Assembly: GCF_000527135.1 (NCBI RefSeq)
Contig: NZ_AZUP01000001.1
Coordinates: 3,497,535-3,561,534, forward strand
From: Methyloversatilis discipulorum
Lineage (GTDB): Bacteria > Pseudomonadota > Gammaproteobacteria > Burkholderiales > Rhodocyclaceae
DNA length: 64,000 bases
Direction of reading: 5' to 3'
The notes under the pieces were generated by a model, which was not told the DNA's origin, did no database searches, and saw nothing but the letters and a program-made list of their open reading frames with translations. Every line of letters begins with the position of its first letter. Within the stretch, counting starts at the first letter, position 1. Both the position numbers and the translations under genes were made by a program. Positions 45,747 through 54,899 of this stretch are shown in pieces.

Positions 45747-47135
45747 TCAGACGCGGGTGCGACGGCGCGCGATCATGCCCAGCAGACCGAGGCCGGCGAG
45801 GAACATGGCGTAGCTTTCCGGTTCCGGCACCGCGGTGATCTGCAGCAGCGTGTCGTTGCCGCTGTTCGGGTGCTGGACGTTCACGTAGGCGACGTTCGGG
45901 TTGAACTTGTCGAAGTACAGGCCCGTCGGCTCGGCACCTTCGGTCGACAGCGAAGCCCAGCGGCTCAGCGATTCGGCCACGCCGTCGCGGTCTGCATCCT
46001 GCGCGAACCAGATGTCGGCACGACCGCCCGGCTGGTCTTCGACGATGTAGATGTTGCCGTTCGCATCGATGGCCAGGTTGTCCGGGCTGGTGAATTCGCT
46101 GCCGACGGCGGCACCGGTGATCGAGTCGAAGGTGGCGCGGCTGGCGAACAGCTTCATTTCGTTGGTGGCCAGATTGAGCGAATACACCTCGTTGGTGGTC
46201 GTGGTGGCGATGTAGAGCACTTCGTCGCCATTGGCCAGCACTTGCAGCTCGAGATCTTCCGGACGCTGGTAGTTGGTGCCGCCGACCATGTCGGCTGCGG
46301 CACGGCCGTCCATCGAGAAGGTGCCGCCACCGACGTTCACCATGGCGTTCACGGTGCTGGCCAGCGGGGTGCCGGTCGCCGTGGTGATGGCTTCCCAGCT
46401 GGCAGCGCCGACCGCGTTGGCGTTGTTGCCGCCATTGGCCTTCAGCACGAAGGTCTGGCCCTTGTCGAAGTAGCTGTCACCGGTGGTGGCGCCCGGCGCG
46501 GCCGACACGTACTTGTAGATCGAGCCGCCGTTGAATTCGTCGATGAAGTAGAAGCTCTTGTTCTTGTCGAACGCACCGCCCTCGTGCGACACGCGCGGCA
46601 CCACGTTGCGGTGGATGAAGCTTGCGCTGGAGGTGTCGGCCAGCGGATTGGTCACTTCGAACAGGCGACCGTAGGTGCTGTTGGTGCCCCATGACTCTTC
46701 GGCCGTCATGTAGGTGCCCCAAGGCGTCCAGCGCGAGAAATCGCCGGCCACGAAGCCCTGGGTGCCCGACTGTACGATGGTCTTGGTGACGCCGGTCCAC
46801 AGGTCGGTGCGCTGCACGCCGCCAGCGCCGGTTTCGAAGGGCATGAACAGGTAGCGACCGGCGTCGGTGCCGTTCTCGTTGGCGGTGATCATGTCCCAGT
46901 TGCCGCTGTTGGACTGGCCGTTGGCAAGTTGCGTGACGCGGTCGGCCAGCACCTTCTGCGAAAAGAGGGGCGACGACAGCTGCAGCGGCGCGCTTTCCGG
47001 CAGCGAGCCGGCCGCGACGTTGCCGGGCAGGGCGGTGAAGTTGTCGAAATAGGTGTTGTCAGCCGCGGAAACCTGCTGGGCGGAAACGCCCATCAGGCCA
47101 ATGGCGGCGGCTATGGCGAGCTTGCGGGGCTGCAT
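45747..47135 (-). CDS. PhoX-like (DUF839) exported protein with PEP-CTERM anchor
   Basis: The 462-residue protein has a signal peptide (1-24, ending QVSAAD). The long beta-propeller-like body has DUF839/PhoX features: GRYLFMPFETGAGG, TPWGTYMTAEESWG, RVSHEGGAFDKNKSFYFIDE, NYQRPEDLELQ and FTSPDNLAIDANGNIYIVED. It ends VPEPESYAMFLAGLGLLGMI followed by ARRR, a PEP-CTERM signal. PhoX enzymes are calcium-dependent phosphatases, but activity here is unproven. It is monocistronic with its own terminator. Confidence 0.82.
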   Translation of the reverse strand: MQPRKLAIAAAIGLMGVSAQQVSAADNTYFDNFTALPGNVAAGSLPESAPLQLSSPLFSQKVLADRVTQLANGQSNSGNWDMITANENGTDAGRYLFMPFETGAGGVQRTDLWTGVTKTIVQSGTQGFVAGDFSRWTPWGTYMTAEESWGTNSTYGRLFEVTNPLADTSSASFIHRNVVPRVSHEGGAFDKNKSFYFIDEFNGGSIYKYVSAAPGATTGDSYFDKGQTFVLKANGGNNANAVGAASWEAITTATGTPLASTVNAMVNVGGGTFSMDGRAAADMVGGTNYQRPEDLELQVLANGDEVLYIATTTTNEVYSLNLATNEMKLFASRATFDSITGAAVGSEFTSPDNLAIDANGNIYIVEDQPGGRADIWFAQDADRDGVAESLSRWASLSTEGAEPTGLYFDKFNPNVAYVNVQHPNSGNDTLLQITAVPEPESYAMFLAGLGLLGMIARRRTRV

Positions 47136-47309
47136 GGTTGAACTCCCTGATTGAATGCCTTGCGAACGACAAGGTGCTCGTCAGGGTAGTCAGCGCGCGT
47201 TCAATTCCCGTGATGCAGATCGGCTGGCGCACTGCGCCGATCGGCGCATGATTTGTTAACCGTTCTTAATGCGCCGGCGGGCGATCCGTGGTGTGGGCAG
47301 GCCGGCGCC

Positions 47310-48443
47310 TCAGTCGGCGCGGCTGCGCACCCGTATCGGTTCGCGGATGGCCTGCGCGGCGAGCAGGCGGCTCAGCGCGGCGATTGCGGTATCGGTCAGT
47401 TCGTGGCCGCGCGACAGCACCATCATGCCGTTCGTGCAGCGCACGTCCTCGTCCACTACCCAGCCCGGCACCAGGTCGCGCACGCGCGCCGCGCGGTGGT
47501 GGTTCACCTCGCTGCGGAAGTCGGCCAGTGCCCTGACGATGTAGTCGGGCACCGGTGGCTGCACGGTGCGCAGCACGTCACGCGGGCTGCGCGCCGCCTT
47601 GGTACGCGACCAGTCGCGCTCCAGTTCGAGCGCAGCGCGCAGCAGCGGCGCGCCGCGGATCACTTCGAGCGGCGCGTCGGGCGGCGGATTGTCCGACTGG
47701 TAGCGGATGATCTCGGCGGCCAGGTCCAGCCGCGGAATCGCTGCGACCAGCCGGCTCGCCACCTCAGGGTGTTCGCGCAGCAGCTTCTTTTCGTCGGGAC
47801 CGAGATGACGTTGCGCGGCATCGGCCTGCATCAGTTCGGGCGGGATGCCGACGCAGCCGAGCTGGCTCAGTGCGGCGGCGATGCTGTAGATCCAGCCGTC
47901 CGACCAGTCCAGCCGCGACAGCGCGTGCTGCACTGCCGAGTGCGCGAAAGTGGCGCGCTGGAAGGCCCAGGGCGCCACCATGGCGAGCACTTCGGTCAGT
48001 GTGTTCACCGCTGCGGTGAGCGTGGTTTCGAGCAGTTCGCGCTCGGCGCGCACGCGGTCGTAGTGGCGCACGGCGTCGTCCAGCGTGGCGATCAGCACGT
48101 CGGACGGGCAGGGCTTGCACAGGTAACGGAAGATGGCGCCGCGATTGATGGCGGCGATCGACGATTCGACGTCAGCCTGGCCGGTGAGCAGAATGCGCAC
48201 CGCATCGGGCGCCTGTTCGCGCGCGTGTGCGAGGAAGGTGGCGCCATCCATGCCCGGCATGCGCATGTCCGACACGATGACGGCGAACGGCTCGCCGAGC
48301 TGGATGGCGTCCAGCCCGGCAGTACCCCCGTTGGCGGTCACGACGTCGAAGCGGCCGTGCAGCGTGCGTTCCATCGCGGCCAGCAGATTGGGTTCGTCAT
48401 CCACGCACAGCACGCGAGGCAGGGTGTCTTCAGTCATCGTCAT
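47310..48443 (-). CDS. Response regulator with HD-like output domain
   Basis: The 377-residue protein has an intact receiver domain (residues 10-125) with the phosphoacceptor Asp in VIVSDMRMPGMDG and the conserved Lys in YLCKPC. The rest resembles an HD-GYP-type fold (EKKLLREHPEVASRLVAAIP), but without a clear HD pair or GYP motif, so it is probably not an active phosphodiesterase. It is last in an operon with a FIST protein, a histidine kinase and an HDOD regulator; its start overlaps the preceding stop by 14 bases. Confidence 0.75.
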   Translation of the reverse strand: MTMTEDTLPRVLCVDDEPNLLAAMERTLHGRFDVVTANGGTAGLDAIQLGEPFAVIVSDMRMPGMDGATFLAHAREQAPDAVRILLTGQADVESSIAAINRGAIFRYLCKPCPSDVLIATLDDAVRHYDRVRAERELLETTLTAAVNTLTEVLAMVAPWAFQRATFAHSAVQHALSRLDWSDGWIYSIAAALSQLGCVGIPPELMQADAAQRHLGPDEKKLLREHPEVASRLVAAIPRLDLAAEIIRYQSDNPPPDAPLEVIRGAPLLRAALELERDWSRTKAARSPRDVLRTVQPPVPDYIVRALADFRSEVNHHRAARVRDLVPGWVVDEDVRCTNGMMVLSRGHELTDTAIAALSRLLAAQAIREPIRVRSRAD

Positions 48444-49536
48444 GGTCCGTGGTGAGTGCTGCGTGGAAGGCCTGCCACTGCGGCCACTGATCGATCACGC
48501 CGGCGCGCTCCAGATAGGCGAGGTCGGGCGTCTGGCCATTGGCCAGTGCGACGGCGACGTGCACGGTGCCGGCCAGACCGAAACCGTTCGCCGCCGCGCG
48601 GTCCGGATGGGTGTGCCGCGCGACGGCGTCGACGATGTCCATCGGCAGGCCCCACAGGCCCAGCAGATAGGCGCCGACCGCGGCGTGCAGCGGCGTGTCG
48701 CAGACAGTGGTGGCGTCCTGCATCGTTTCGCTGCGCAGCGGCTCCACCAGCAGGCCGATGCGCGCCAGCAACGCGGCCGTGGCGGCGACGCCGCCGCGGC
48801 GGCCGGCGGTGATGCGGTCGGCCAGGCAGGACGCCTGCAGTGCGCGCCGTTGCAGATGGTCGACGAAGGGGTCGGTGGCGGCGTCGGCGAATATCTGCGA
48901 GGCGAGCACGAGCAGCCGCACCTGATCGATGCCGAGCCGGGTGATGGCGTCGTTGATGCTCGTGATGCGCGCGCCCAGCGTGAAGTAGGCTGAGCCGGCC
49001 AGTTGCATGATGCGCGCGCTGAGCGCGGGGTCGCTGCTCAGCAGGCGGGCGACGTGACGGCTGTCGCTGGCCGGGTCGGCAAGCAGGCGGGTCAGTTCGG
49101 CGAAGATGCGCGGCGCGCTCGGCAGGCGGTTCACGCGGCCGATGACGTCGATCACCGAGGCGTCGCGGAACATCGCACGCAGCGACAGCGCGGCCTGGAC
49201 CGCGGCCAGCAGCACAGCGTTGTCGCAGGGCTTGGACACGAACTGGTGGGCGACGTCGAGCATGCGCAGCGTCGATGCGGTGTCGCACTGGCCGGACAGG
49301 ATGATGCGCAGCGTGCCCGGCCAGCGGTCGCGCACGGCGCCGAGCAGCGCGGCACCGTCCATGAAGGGCATGCGCATGTCGGATACGACGACGTCGGCCG
49401 GCTCGGTCTCCAGTGCGTCGAGCGCCGCCTGGCCGCTGGTGAGGAAACGGCAGGACCAGTCGGTTTCACGCATCACCAGCGTGCGCTCGATGCCTGCCAG
49501 CACACGGCTTTCGTCGTCCACGAAAACTACCTGCAT
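48430..49536 (-). CDS. Response regulator with HDOD output domain
   Basis: ATG 49536 gives 368 residues. Residues 1-120 are a receiver domain with Asp in VVVSDMRMPFMDG and Lys in FVSKPC. Residues 140-340 are an HDOD domain (LPSAPRIFAELTRLLADPAS, LSSDPALSARIMQLAGSAYF, INDAITRLGIDQVRLLVLAS). HDOD proteins are signalling adaptors without the HD catalytic residues. Its start overlaps the kinase stop by 10 bases. Confidence 0.87.
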   Translation of the reverse strand: MQVVFVDDESRVLAGIERTLVMRETDWSCRFLTSGQAALDALETEPADVVVSDMRMPFMDGAALLGAVRDRWPGTLRIILSGQCDTASTLRMLDVAHQFVSKPCDNAVLLAAVQAALSLRAMFRDASVIDVIGRVNRLPSAPRIFAELTRLLADPASDSRHVARLLSSDPALSARIMQLAGSAYFTLGARITSINDAITRLGIDQVRLLVLASQIFADAATDPFVDHLQRRALQASCLADRITAGRRGGVAATAALLARIGLLVEPLRSETMQDATTVCDTPLHAAVGAYLLGLWGLPMDIVDAVARHTHPDRAAANGFGLAGTVHVAVALANGQTPDLAYLERAGVIDQWPQWQAFHAALTTDHDDD

Positions 49537-50636
49537 GGCGCCGCCTCGTCCTCGTCGGTGCACAGTGGCAGGCGCAGCGTGAAGCGGGTGCCGCGACCGA
49601 GCTCGGATTCGCACAGGATTTCGCCGCCGTGCTGGTCGACCGCTGTGGTGTAGACCATGGCCAGCCCCTGCCCGGTGCCCTTGCCGACCGGCTTCGTCGT
49701 GAAGAAGGGCTCGAAGATGCGTTCGCGTATGTCCGGCGGGATGCCTGGGCCGTCGTCGGTGACGCTGAGGTCGATGTGGCTGTCGCCGAAGCGTGTCGCC
49801 GTGATGCGGATCAGCCCCTTGTCGCGCACGCCCTCGGACAGCGTGTCGGCAATCGCATGCGCGGCGTTCACCACCAGGTTCAGCAGCGCCTGACCGATCA
49901 GGTCGCGCCGGCACGGCAGGTCGGGCAGATCGTCGTCGACCTGCGTCTCGATCTCGGCCACGTACTTCCATTCGCTGCGGGCGACGGTGACCGTGGTCGC
50001 GATGACCTCGCGGATGTCCACCGCCACCTTGTCGACGCCCGACGGATGCGAGAAGGCCTTCATCGCGCTGACGATGCGTGCGATGTGCTCCAGCCCCTCC
50101 TTCGACTGGGCGAGCGCGTCCGGGATCTGCCGACGCAGGTAGTCGAGCTTGGTGCGACGCAGGGCAGCGTCGAACTCCACTAGCAGCGCCGGGTCCGGTT
50201 CGCCGGAACGCAGGGCCGCAATCACCGCGATGCTGCGGTCGGCCAGCGCCAGCAGCGAAGTGGTGGCCATGTCGATGAAGCTCATGTTGTCGGCCACGTA
50301 CTGCGTCGGGGTGTTGATTTCGTGCGCGATGCCGGCGGCGAGCTGGCCGATCGATTCCATCTTCTGCGACTGCAGGAGCTGGGTCTGCGTCTGTCGCAGC
50401 TCGCCCAGCGTTTTCTGCAGCGCCTGTCTTTCCTGCTCCAGTTCGCCGGTCTTGCGGGCGACCACATTGGCCAGACTGATGTTCTGTTCGAGCAGCGCGA
50501 ACGGCGAGTTGCGCATGCCTTCGTCCTGCTGGGCGAGGCGCCGCTTCAGTGCATCTATCGTCTTGTCGCGCGCGAGCAGCTTGTGCTCAAGTTCGCTCAC
50601 GCGCGCCTCGATGTCGATTTGCGGCAGGGTGGGCAT
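49527..50636 (-). CDS. Soluble sensor histidine kinase
   Basis: The 369-residue protein has no membrane segment. An N-terminal coiled coil (residues 8-95) precedes the dimerisation helix with the H-box GIAHEINTPTQYV, then the ATPase part with N-box NLVVNAAHAI, DDGPGIPPDIRERIFEPFF and GTGQGLAM. With no sensory domain of its own, it probably takes its signal from the FIST protein encoded two bases upstream. It likely phosphorylates the two downstream regulators. Confidence 0.88.
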   Translation of the reverse strand: MPTLPQIDIEARVSELEHKLLARDKTIDALKRRLAQQDEGMRNSPFALLEQNISLANVVARKTGELEQERQALQKTLGELRQTQTQLLQSQKMESIGQLAAGIAHEINTPTQYVADNMSFIDMATTSLLALADRSIAVIAALRSGEPDPALLVEFDAALRRTKLDYLRRQIPDALAQSKEGLEHIARIVSAMKAFSHPSGVDKVAVDIREVIATTVTVARSEWKYVAEIETQVDDDLPDLPCRRDLIGQALLNLVVNAAHAIADTLSEGVRDKGLIRITATRFGDSHIDLSVTDDGPGIPPDIRERIFEPFFTTKPVGKGTGQGLAMVYTTAVDQHGGEILCESELGRGTRFTLRLPLCTDEDEAAPCR

Positions 50637-50638
50637 GT

Positions 50639-51751
50639 CTATCCTCCGATCGCCACGGCTGTCAGCGTCTGGTTCACGTGCAGGCCGTTGTACTGCTCGC
50701 CATAGGTGTAGAAGCCGAACAGCAGGTTGGCGGCCATCAGGCGGCTCATGTCGGCATCGATTGCTGCCTGCTCGAACTCCAGCCGGCGCAGGATGCAGTC
50801 GCAGCCGAGCACCAGCGCCGGTTCGGGCACGTCGCGCCGGAGTTCGGCCATCGCGCTCGCAATGGTCTGCAGCGGATCGAGCGCGCGGCCGATCGATACG
50901 ATCAGCCCTTCGTCGATGGCGCAGTAGCACGACAGCGACAGGTCATCGTTCACCTTCTGGATCGAGCGCACGTAGGCATCGCCGCCCAGTTGCAGCACCA
51001 GGGGGTGGCGCGAGAACACGGCCGGCGTCAGCGCCTCGATACGCTGGCCTATCGCTTCAGCATAGGCGGTGGCGGCCGGTTCGCCATTCATTTCGTGAAT
51101 GATGCGTCGTTCCGGGTCGGCGCTGGTGATGACCAGCTCAATGTCCCCGGCCGCGAAATGCTGGGTCTTGACGGCGGCCACCGGGTGGCTCGTTTCGAAC
51201 AGTGTGAAGACGGCCGCGTCGTCGAGGAAGAGGCCGTCTGCATAGACGAAGGTGTGTTCGAACTTCAGGTTGTCGCCGGCCGAGCCGCCGATCAGCGGCA
51301 GGTCGCCGACCTGCTGGTAGAGCGCCGCCGCCAGCCTCTCCTCGGCCATCGACAGGCCGTCTACCAGCAGCAGCCCGAAGCGGTTCAGATCAGGCGTGGC
51401 GTCTGATCGGCTGCGGATGTCTTCGGCAATGCAGCCCACCTGGTCCGCATAGGCGGCCAGAGGGGTGACCGGATAGGTGCGCAGGCGCAGTCCGCCGCCG
51501 GAGAAGGCGACGCCGAGGATGCCCGTGCGCTGGAAGCCGGTTGGACCGAAGTGTCCGGACGAGGTGCAGCCGACGGTGGGGCACTTGTAGGTGCGCGCCA
51601 GTTCGCGACCCAGCGCGGCGAGATCGAAATCCGACGAGCAGAAGAACAGCAGTCCGTCCTTGTCGGTGCTGCCGGTCTGTGCCGCCAGTTCGGCCACTGC
51701 GCGGACCGGGTCGGGCGACGTACTGACGCCGTAGCAGGTGTTGATCGCCAT
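50639..51751 (-). CDS. FIST-domain sensory protein
   Basis: ATG 51751 is preferred over the one at 51763 because GGAGG lies just before it. The 370-residue protein carries FIST N (about 20-210: LLFFCSSDFDLAALGRELA, CPTVGCTSSGHFGPTGF, LPLIGGSAGDNLKF) and FIST C (about 225-350). FIST domains are intracellular sensors thought to bind small ligands such as amino acids. It heads the operon FIST-kinase-HDOD regulator-HD-like regulator. Confidence 0.88.
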   Translation of the reverse strand: MAINTCYGVSTSPDPVRAVAELAAQTGSTDKDGLLFFCSSDFDLAALGRELARTYKCPTVGCTSSGHFGPTGFQRTGILGVAFSGGGLRLRTYPVTPLAAYADQVGCIAEDIRSRSDATPDLNRFGLLLVDGLSMAEERLAAALYQQVGDLPLIGGSAGDNLKFEHTFVYADGLFLDDAAVFTLFETSHPVAAVKTQHFAAGDIELVITSADPERRIIHEMNGEPAATAYAEAIGQRIEALTPAVFSRHPLVLQLGGDAYVRSIQKVNDDLSLSCYCAIDEGLIVSIGRALDPLQTIASAMAELRRDVPEPALVLGCDCILRRLEFEQAAIDADMSRLMAANLLFGFYTYGEQYNGLHVNQTLTAVAIGG

Positions 51752-51827
51752 GGGGCCCTCCATCGACCTTGTGCAGGGTCAACGGCGGGCGCCCGAGGGG
51801 GCTTTAGATACCGATTGTGTCGGGGTG

Positions 51828-52268
51828 TCAGCGGTTGGCGTGGGTGGCGGTGAAGACCGCGACAAACACTTCGCGCAGGAAAAGGCTCAGCGACGTGATC
51901 AGCGCCAGCATGGCAAGCACGAAGAAGCCGGCCAGCAGGTCGGCCAGCACCACCGTGAACAGCACGCCGAAGAAGGCGCACGACACCACCAGACAGACCA
52001 TCAGCGCCGACGCCACGGCGAACAGGATGGCCAGATAGACCAGCCGGGCCCGCCGCGACAGCAGTTCCAGCTCGGTCGCGTTGCTCATCGTTTCGTCCTC
52101 GCACTGCTGGCCGCCGCGCGCCAGCACGACGCGGCGGCGGTCGATGATGCGACCGAGCCGGTTGTTCAGCGTGGTGATCAGCGTGGCGATGGCGGTAAGC
52201 AGGAACACCGGTGCCACGGCGAGACCGATGGCGTGAGTGATGGCGTCGATCGAGGTCTGCAGCACCAT
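51828..52268 (-). CDS. DUF2721 family membrane protein
   Basis: The 146-residue protein has three membrane helices (about 15-35, 78-98, 105-128) and the DUF2721 core, FLLTAIATLITTLNNRLGRI, followed by a cytoplasmic charged loop. The function is unknown. It lies between rlmJ and the FIST operon on the same strand, nine bases after the rlmJ stop. Confidence 0.8.
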   Translation of the reverse strand: MVLQTSIDAITHAIGLAVAPVFLLTAIATLITTLNNRLGRIIDRRRVVLARGGQQCEDETMSNATELELLSRRARLVYLAILFAVASALMVCLVVSCAFFGVLFTVVLADLLAGFFVLAMLALITSLSLFLREVFVAVFTATHANR

Positions 52269-52277
52269 GGACGGGTC

Positions 52278-53123
52278 TTACGGAATCTTGAAATCGAGTT
52301 CGAACTTCGCGCTCGCATCGGCTGCCAGCGTTTTCGTCAGCCAGGGCATCGTCGCCTTCAGCGTGGCCGGCAGCGTCCACGGCGGATTGACGATGAACAG
52401 CCCGCTGCCGTGCATGCCGAAACCGTCGGGCGACGGCGTGCGCGTGGTGAGGGACACGTGCAGCCAGGCGTCTATCTTCATGCGCTTGAGCTTGGCCGGC
52501 AGGTCGCGCGACTCCATGCGTTGCAGCTGCGGGTACCACAGGCAGTAGGTGCCGGTCGAGAAGCGGGTGACCGCGTCGCGCAGCGTTTCGAAGGCGTAGC
52601 GGTAGTCCTCGCGCATTTCGTAGGGCGGGTCGATCAGCACCAGCGCGCGCCGTGGCGGCGGCGGCAGCAGCGACCGCAGGTTGGAGAAGCCGTCCAGCTT
52701 CTCGATGCGCACGCTGCGGCCGGCGTCGGCGAAGGCGGCGTTGAGCAGCTTGTTGTCGGTCGTGTGCAGCTCGAACAGCTTCATCCGGTCGTGCTCGCGC
52801 AGCAGAGCGCGCGCAATCATCGGCGAGCCGGGATAGGCGCGCAGCGCATCGCCCTCATTGAAGGCGCGCACGACGTCGACATAGGTGCCGAGCGGGGCAG
52901 GCAGGTCGGGCGCGGCCCACAGCTTGCCGATGCCTTCGGCGTACTCGGCGTTCTTTGCCGCGTAGCCGCTGTCCAGCGCATAGCCGCCGGCGCCGGCGTG
53001 CGTGTCGATGTACCAGTAGGGCTTGTCCTTCTGGTTCAGGTACTGAAGCAGTTCGACCAGTACGAAGTGCTTCAGTACGTCGGCCGGATTGCCGGCGTGG
53101 AAGGCGTGGCGGTAGCTGAGCAT
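52278..53123 (-). CDS. rlmJ: 23S rRNA (adenine(2030)-N6)-methyltransferase RlmJ
   Basis: ATG 53123 gives the family N-terminus MLSYRHAFHAGNPADVLKH, 281 residues in all. It has the SAM-binding DTHAGAGGYAL and the catalytic DPPY (VLIDPPYEMREDY) of N6-adenine methyltransferases. It modifies A2030 of 23S rRNA. It is full length and unremarkable. Confidence 0.95.
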   Translation of the reverse strand: MLSYRHAFHAGNPADVLKHFVLVELLQYLNQKDKPYWYIDTHAGAGGYALDSGYAAKNAEYAEGIGKLWAAPDLPAPLGTYVDVVRAFNEGDALRAYPGSPMIARALLREHDRMKLFELHTTDNKLLNAAFADAGRSVRIEKLDGFSNLRSLLPPPPRRALVLIDPPYEMREDYRYAFETLRDAVTRFSTGTYCLWYPQLQRMESRDLPAKLKRMKIDAWLHVSLTTRTPSPDGFGMHGSGLFIVNPPWTLPATLKATMPWLTKTLAADASAKFELDFKIP

Positions 53124-53172
53124 GGCGTGTCGGTGTGTGGGCGAGCGCGAGTATACGCTGCGCCGCCGACAC

Positions 53173-54876
53173 TCAGGCGGCGATGGCCGGGTTGCCGCTT
53201 TCCGCCAGGTGGACGCGGTTGCGTCCGTTGCGCTTGGCGACATACAGGGCCTGATCGGCGGCCCGCATCAGATCGGTCGGCGAGTGACCGTGTCGCGGAT
53301 AGAGTGCGATGCCGATCGAAATGGTCAGTGTGCCTAGCGCGTTGCCATGAAAGCTCAGTTCGAGGTTCTCGATGGCGGTGCGCAACGTTTCGGCACGGGC
53401 AAGCGCGGTGTCGCGGTCGGCTTCCGGCAGTACCAGCGTGAATTCCTCGCCACCGTATCGAGCGGCGATGTCCGAGTCACGTGCGTGGTCGCGCAGCAGC
53501 CTGCCGACGGTTCGCAATACCGCGTCGCCGGCTTCGTGGCCATGTCTGTCGTTGAACTGCTTGAAGTGATCGACATCGACCATGAACACCGCGACCGGCA
53601 GGTTCTTGCGTTGCGCACGCGCGCATTCGCGCGCCAGCGATTCCTCCAGGTAGCGCCGGTTGGACAGGCCGGTCAGTGCGTCGCGCACCGACTGCTGGCG
53701 CAGCGTTTCGCGCAGCTGCAGATTGCCGATCGACAGTGCGACCTGCTCCAGCGTCTGCGCCAGCTGTTCTTCGCTGAGTGCGTGCTCGTGACCGCGGCCA
53801 TGCAGGCTGATCAGACCGATCACCTCGCCGTGCGCGGTGATCGGCAGGCAGCGGCTGCCGGCGTTCTCGGGCCGGTGCAGGTGGGTGCAGCGGGTCGGTG
53901 CGGCGGACTCGGGCTGCGTGTAGGGCTGGCCGCGGCGCAGGCCCCAGCAGTCGCCCGGCTCGAAGAATTCGTCATTCGGAATGTCGCCCCACTGGCAGGC
54001 CAGTCGCAGCTGATTGCGCGATGCGGCGGTGAGGTAGAGCGCGCCGGCCGGTATCGCGAAGACCTGGGGCAGGTAGTGATCGAGCAGCGCCATCGCCTCG
54101 TCCATGTCGCGCGAGGACTGCAGGAAGCGCCCGAGTTCGGACAGCGCGTTGCTGTGCGTGCTCTGCCGTGCCGTGCTGTCCAGTGCTTCAGCGAGGGCAT
54201 GGTTGCGCGACTGCAGTTCAGCTTCCGCCTGGGCGCTGCTGCGTGCCGAGTTGCGGATGAGCCAGGCAACCAGCACGACCAGCAGCACGCTGATTGCCGT
54301 GGAGATGGTGAAGGTGAGATAGGCATGGCGGATGGCTTCGGCCTGCCGGCCGAAGTGCACGTCGAGGATGGCCTGCTCGGCGGTCCGGTAATCGTCCATC
54401 AACCGGCGTACCCGTTCCATCCGTTCGCGGCCGTGACCCTCGGCCACGCGCATCAGCGCCGCGTCGCGGTCACCCTGGCTGAACAGCGTCGCCTTCTCGT
54501 CCAGTTCGGCCAGCTTGTCGTCGATGGCCTGGTCCAGTTCGGGCACCCGACGTGCGTGGGCCGGATCTTCCAGCATCAGCCGCGACACCTCGCCGCGCAC
54601 CCGTTGCAGCGTGGTCAGTGCACTGTGGTAAGGCTGCAGGAAGCGGCGGTCACCGGTGAGCAGGTAGCCGCGCAGGCTGGATTCCGCTTCGAGCAGTGTT
54701 TCCAGCAGCACGCGGCTGGTGCGCAGCCGGTTCTGTACGTGCTCGACCGGGGTCTTGGCCTCGACCAGGGTGTCCATGCTCTGCAGCACCCAGGCCGAGT
54801 TGCCCGCGATGACGAGCAGGCAGAATATCCAGATGACACCGCGTCGGCGCAGGCTGGATTGAAGCAGGCTGGACAC
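53173..54876 (-). CDS. Diguanylate cyclase with CHASE3-like and GAF domains
   Basis: The 567-residue protein has two membrane helices (about 13-30 and 185-205) enclosing a CHASE3-like helical periplasmic domain (LLETLLEAESSLRGYLLTGD). A GAF-like domain (250-390) and a C-terminal GGDEF domain with RYGGEEFTLVLPE follow. An RxxD inhibitory site (RDSD) stands five residues before GGEEF. It is likely an active, product-inhibited c-di-GMP synthase. A chemoreceptor gene precedes it by 23 bases. Confidence 0.9.
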   Translation of the reverse strand: MSSLLQSSLRRRGVIWIFCLLVIAGNSAWVLQSMDTLVEAKTPVEHVQNRLRTSRVLLETLLEAESSLRGYLLTGDRRFLQPYHSALTTLQRVRGEVSRLMLEDPAHARRVPELDQAIDDKLAELDEKATLFSQGDRDAALMRVAEGHGRERMERVRRLMDDYRTAEQAILDVHFGRQAEAIRHAYLTFTISTAISVLLVVLVAWLIRNSARSSAQAEAELQSRNHALAEALDSTARQSTHSNALSELGRFLQSSRDMDEAMALLDHYLPQVFAIPAGALYLTAASRNQLRLACQWGDIPNDEFFEPGDCWGLRRGQPYTQPESAAPTRCTHLHRPENAGSRCLPITAHGEVIGLISLHGRGHEHALSEEQLAQTLEQVALSIGNLQLRETLRQQSVRDALTGLSNRRYLEESLARECARAQRKNLPVAVFMVDVDHFKQFNDRHGHEAGDAVLRTVGRLLRDHARDSDIAARYGGEEFTLVLPEADRDTALARAETLRTAIENLELSFHGNALGTLTISIGIALYPRHGHSPTDLMRAADQALYVAKRNGRNRVHLAESGNPAIAA

Positions 54877-54899
54877 GACGCGGCGGACCGGGCGGGACG

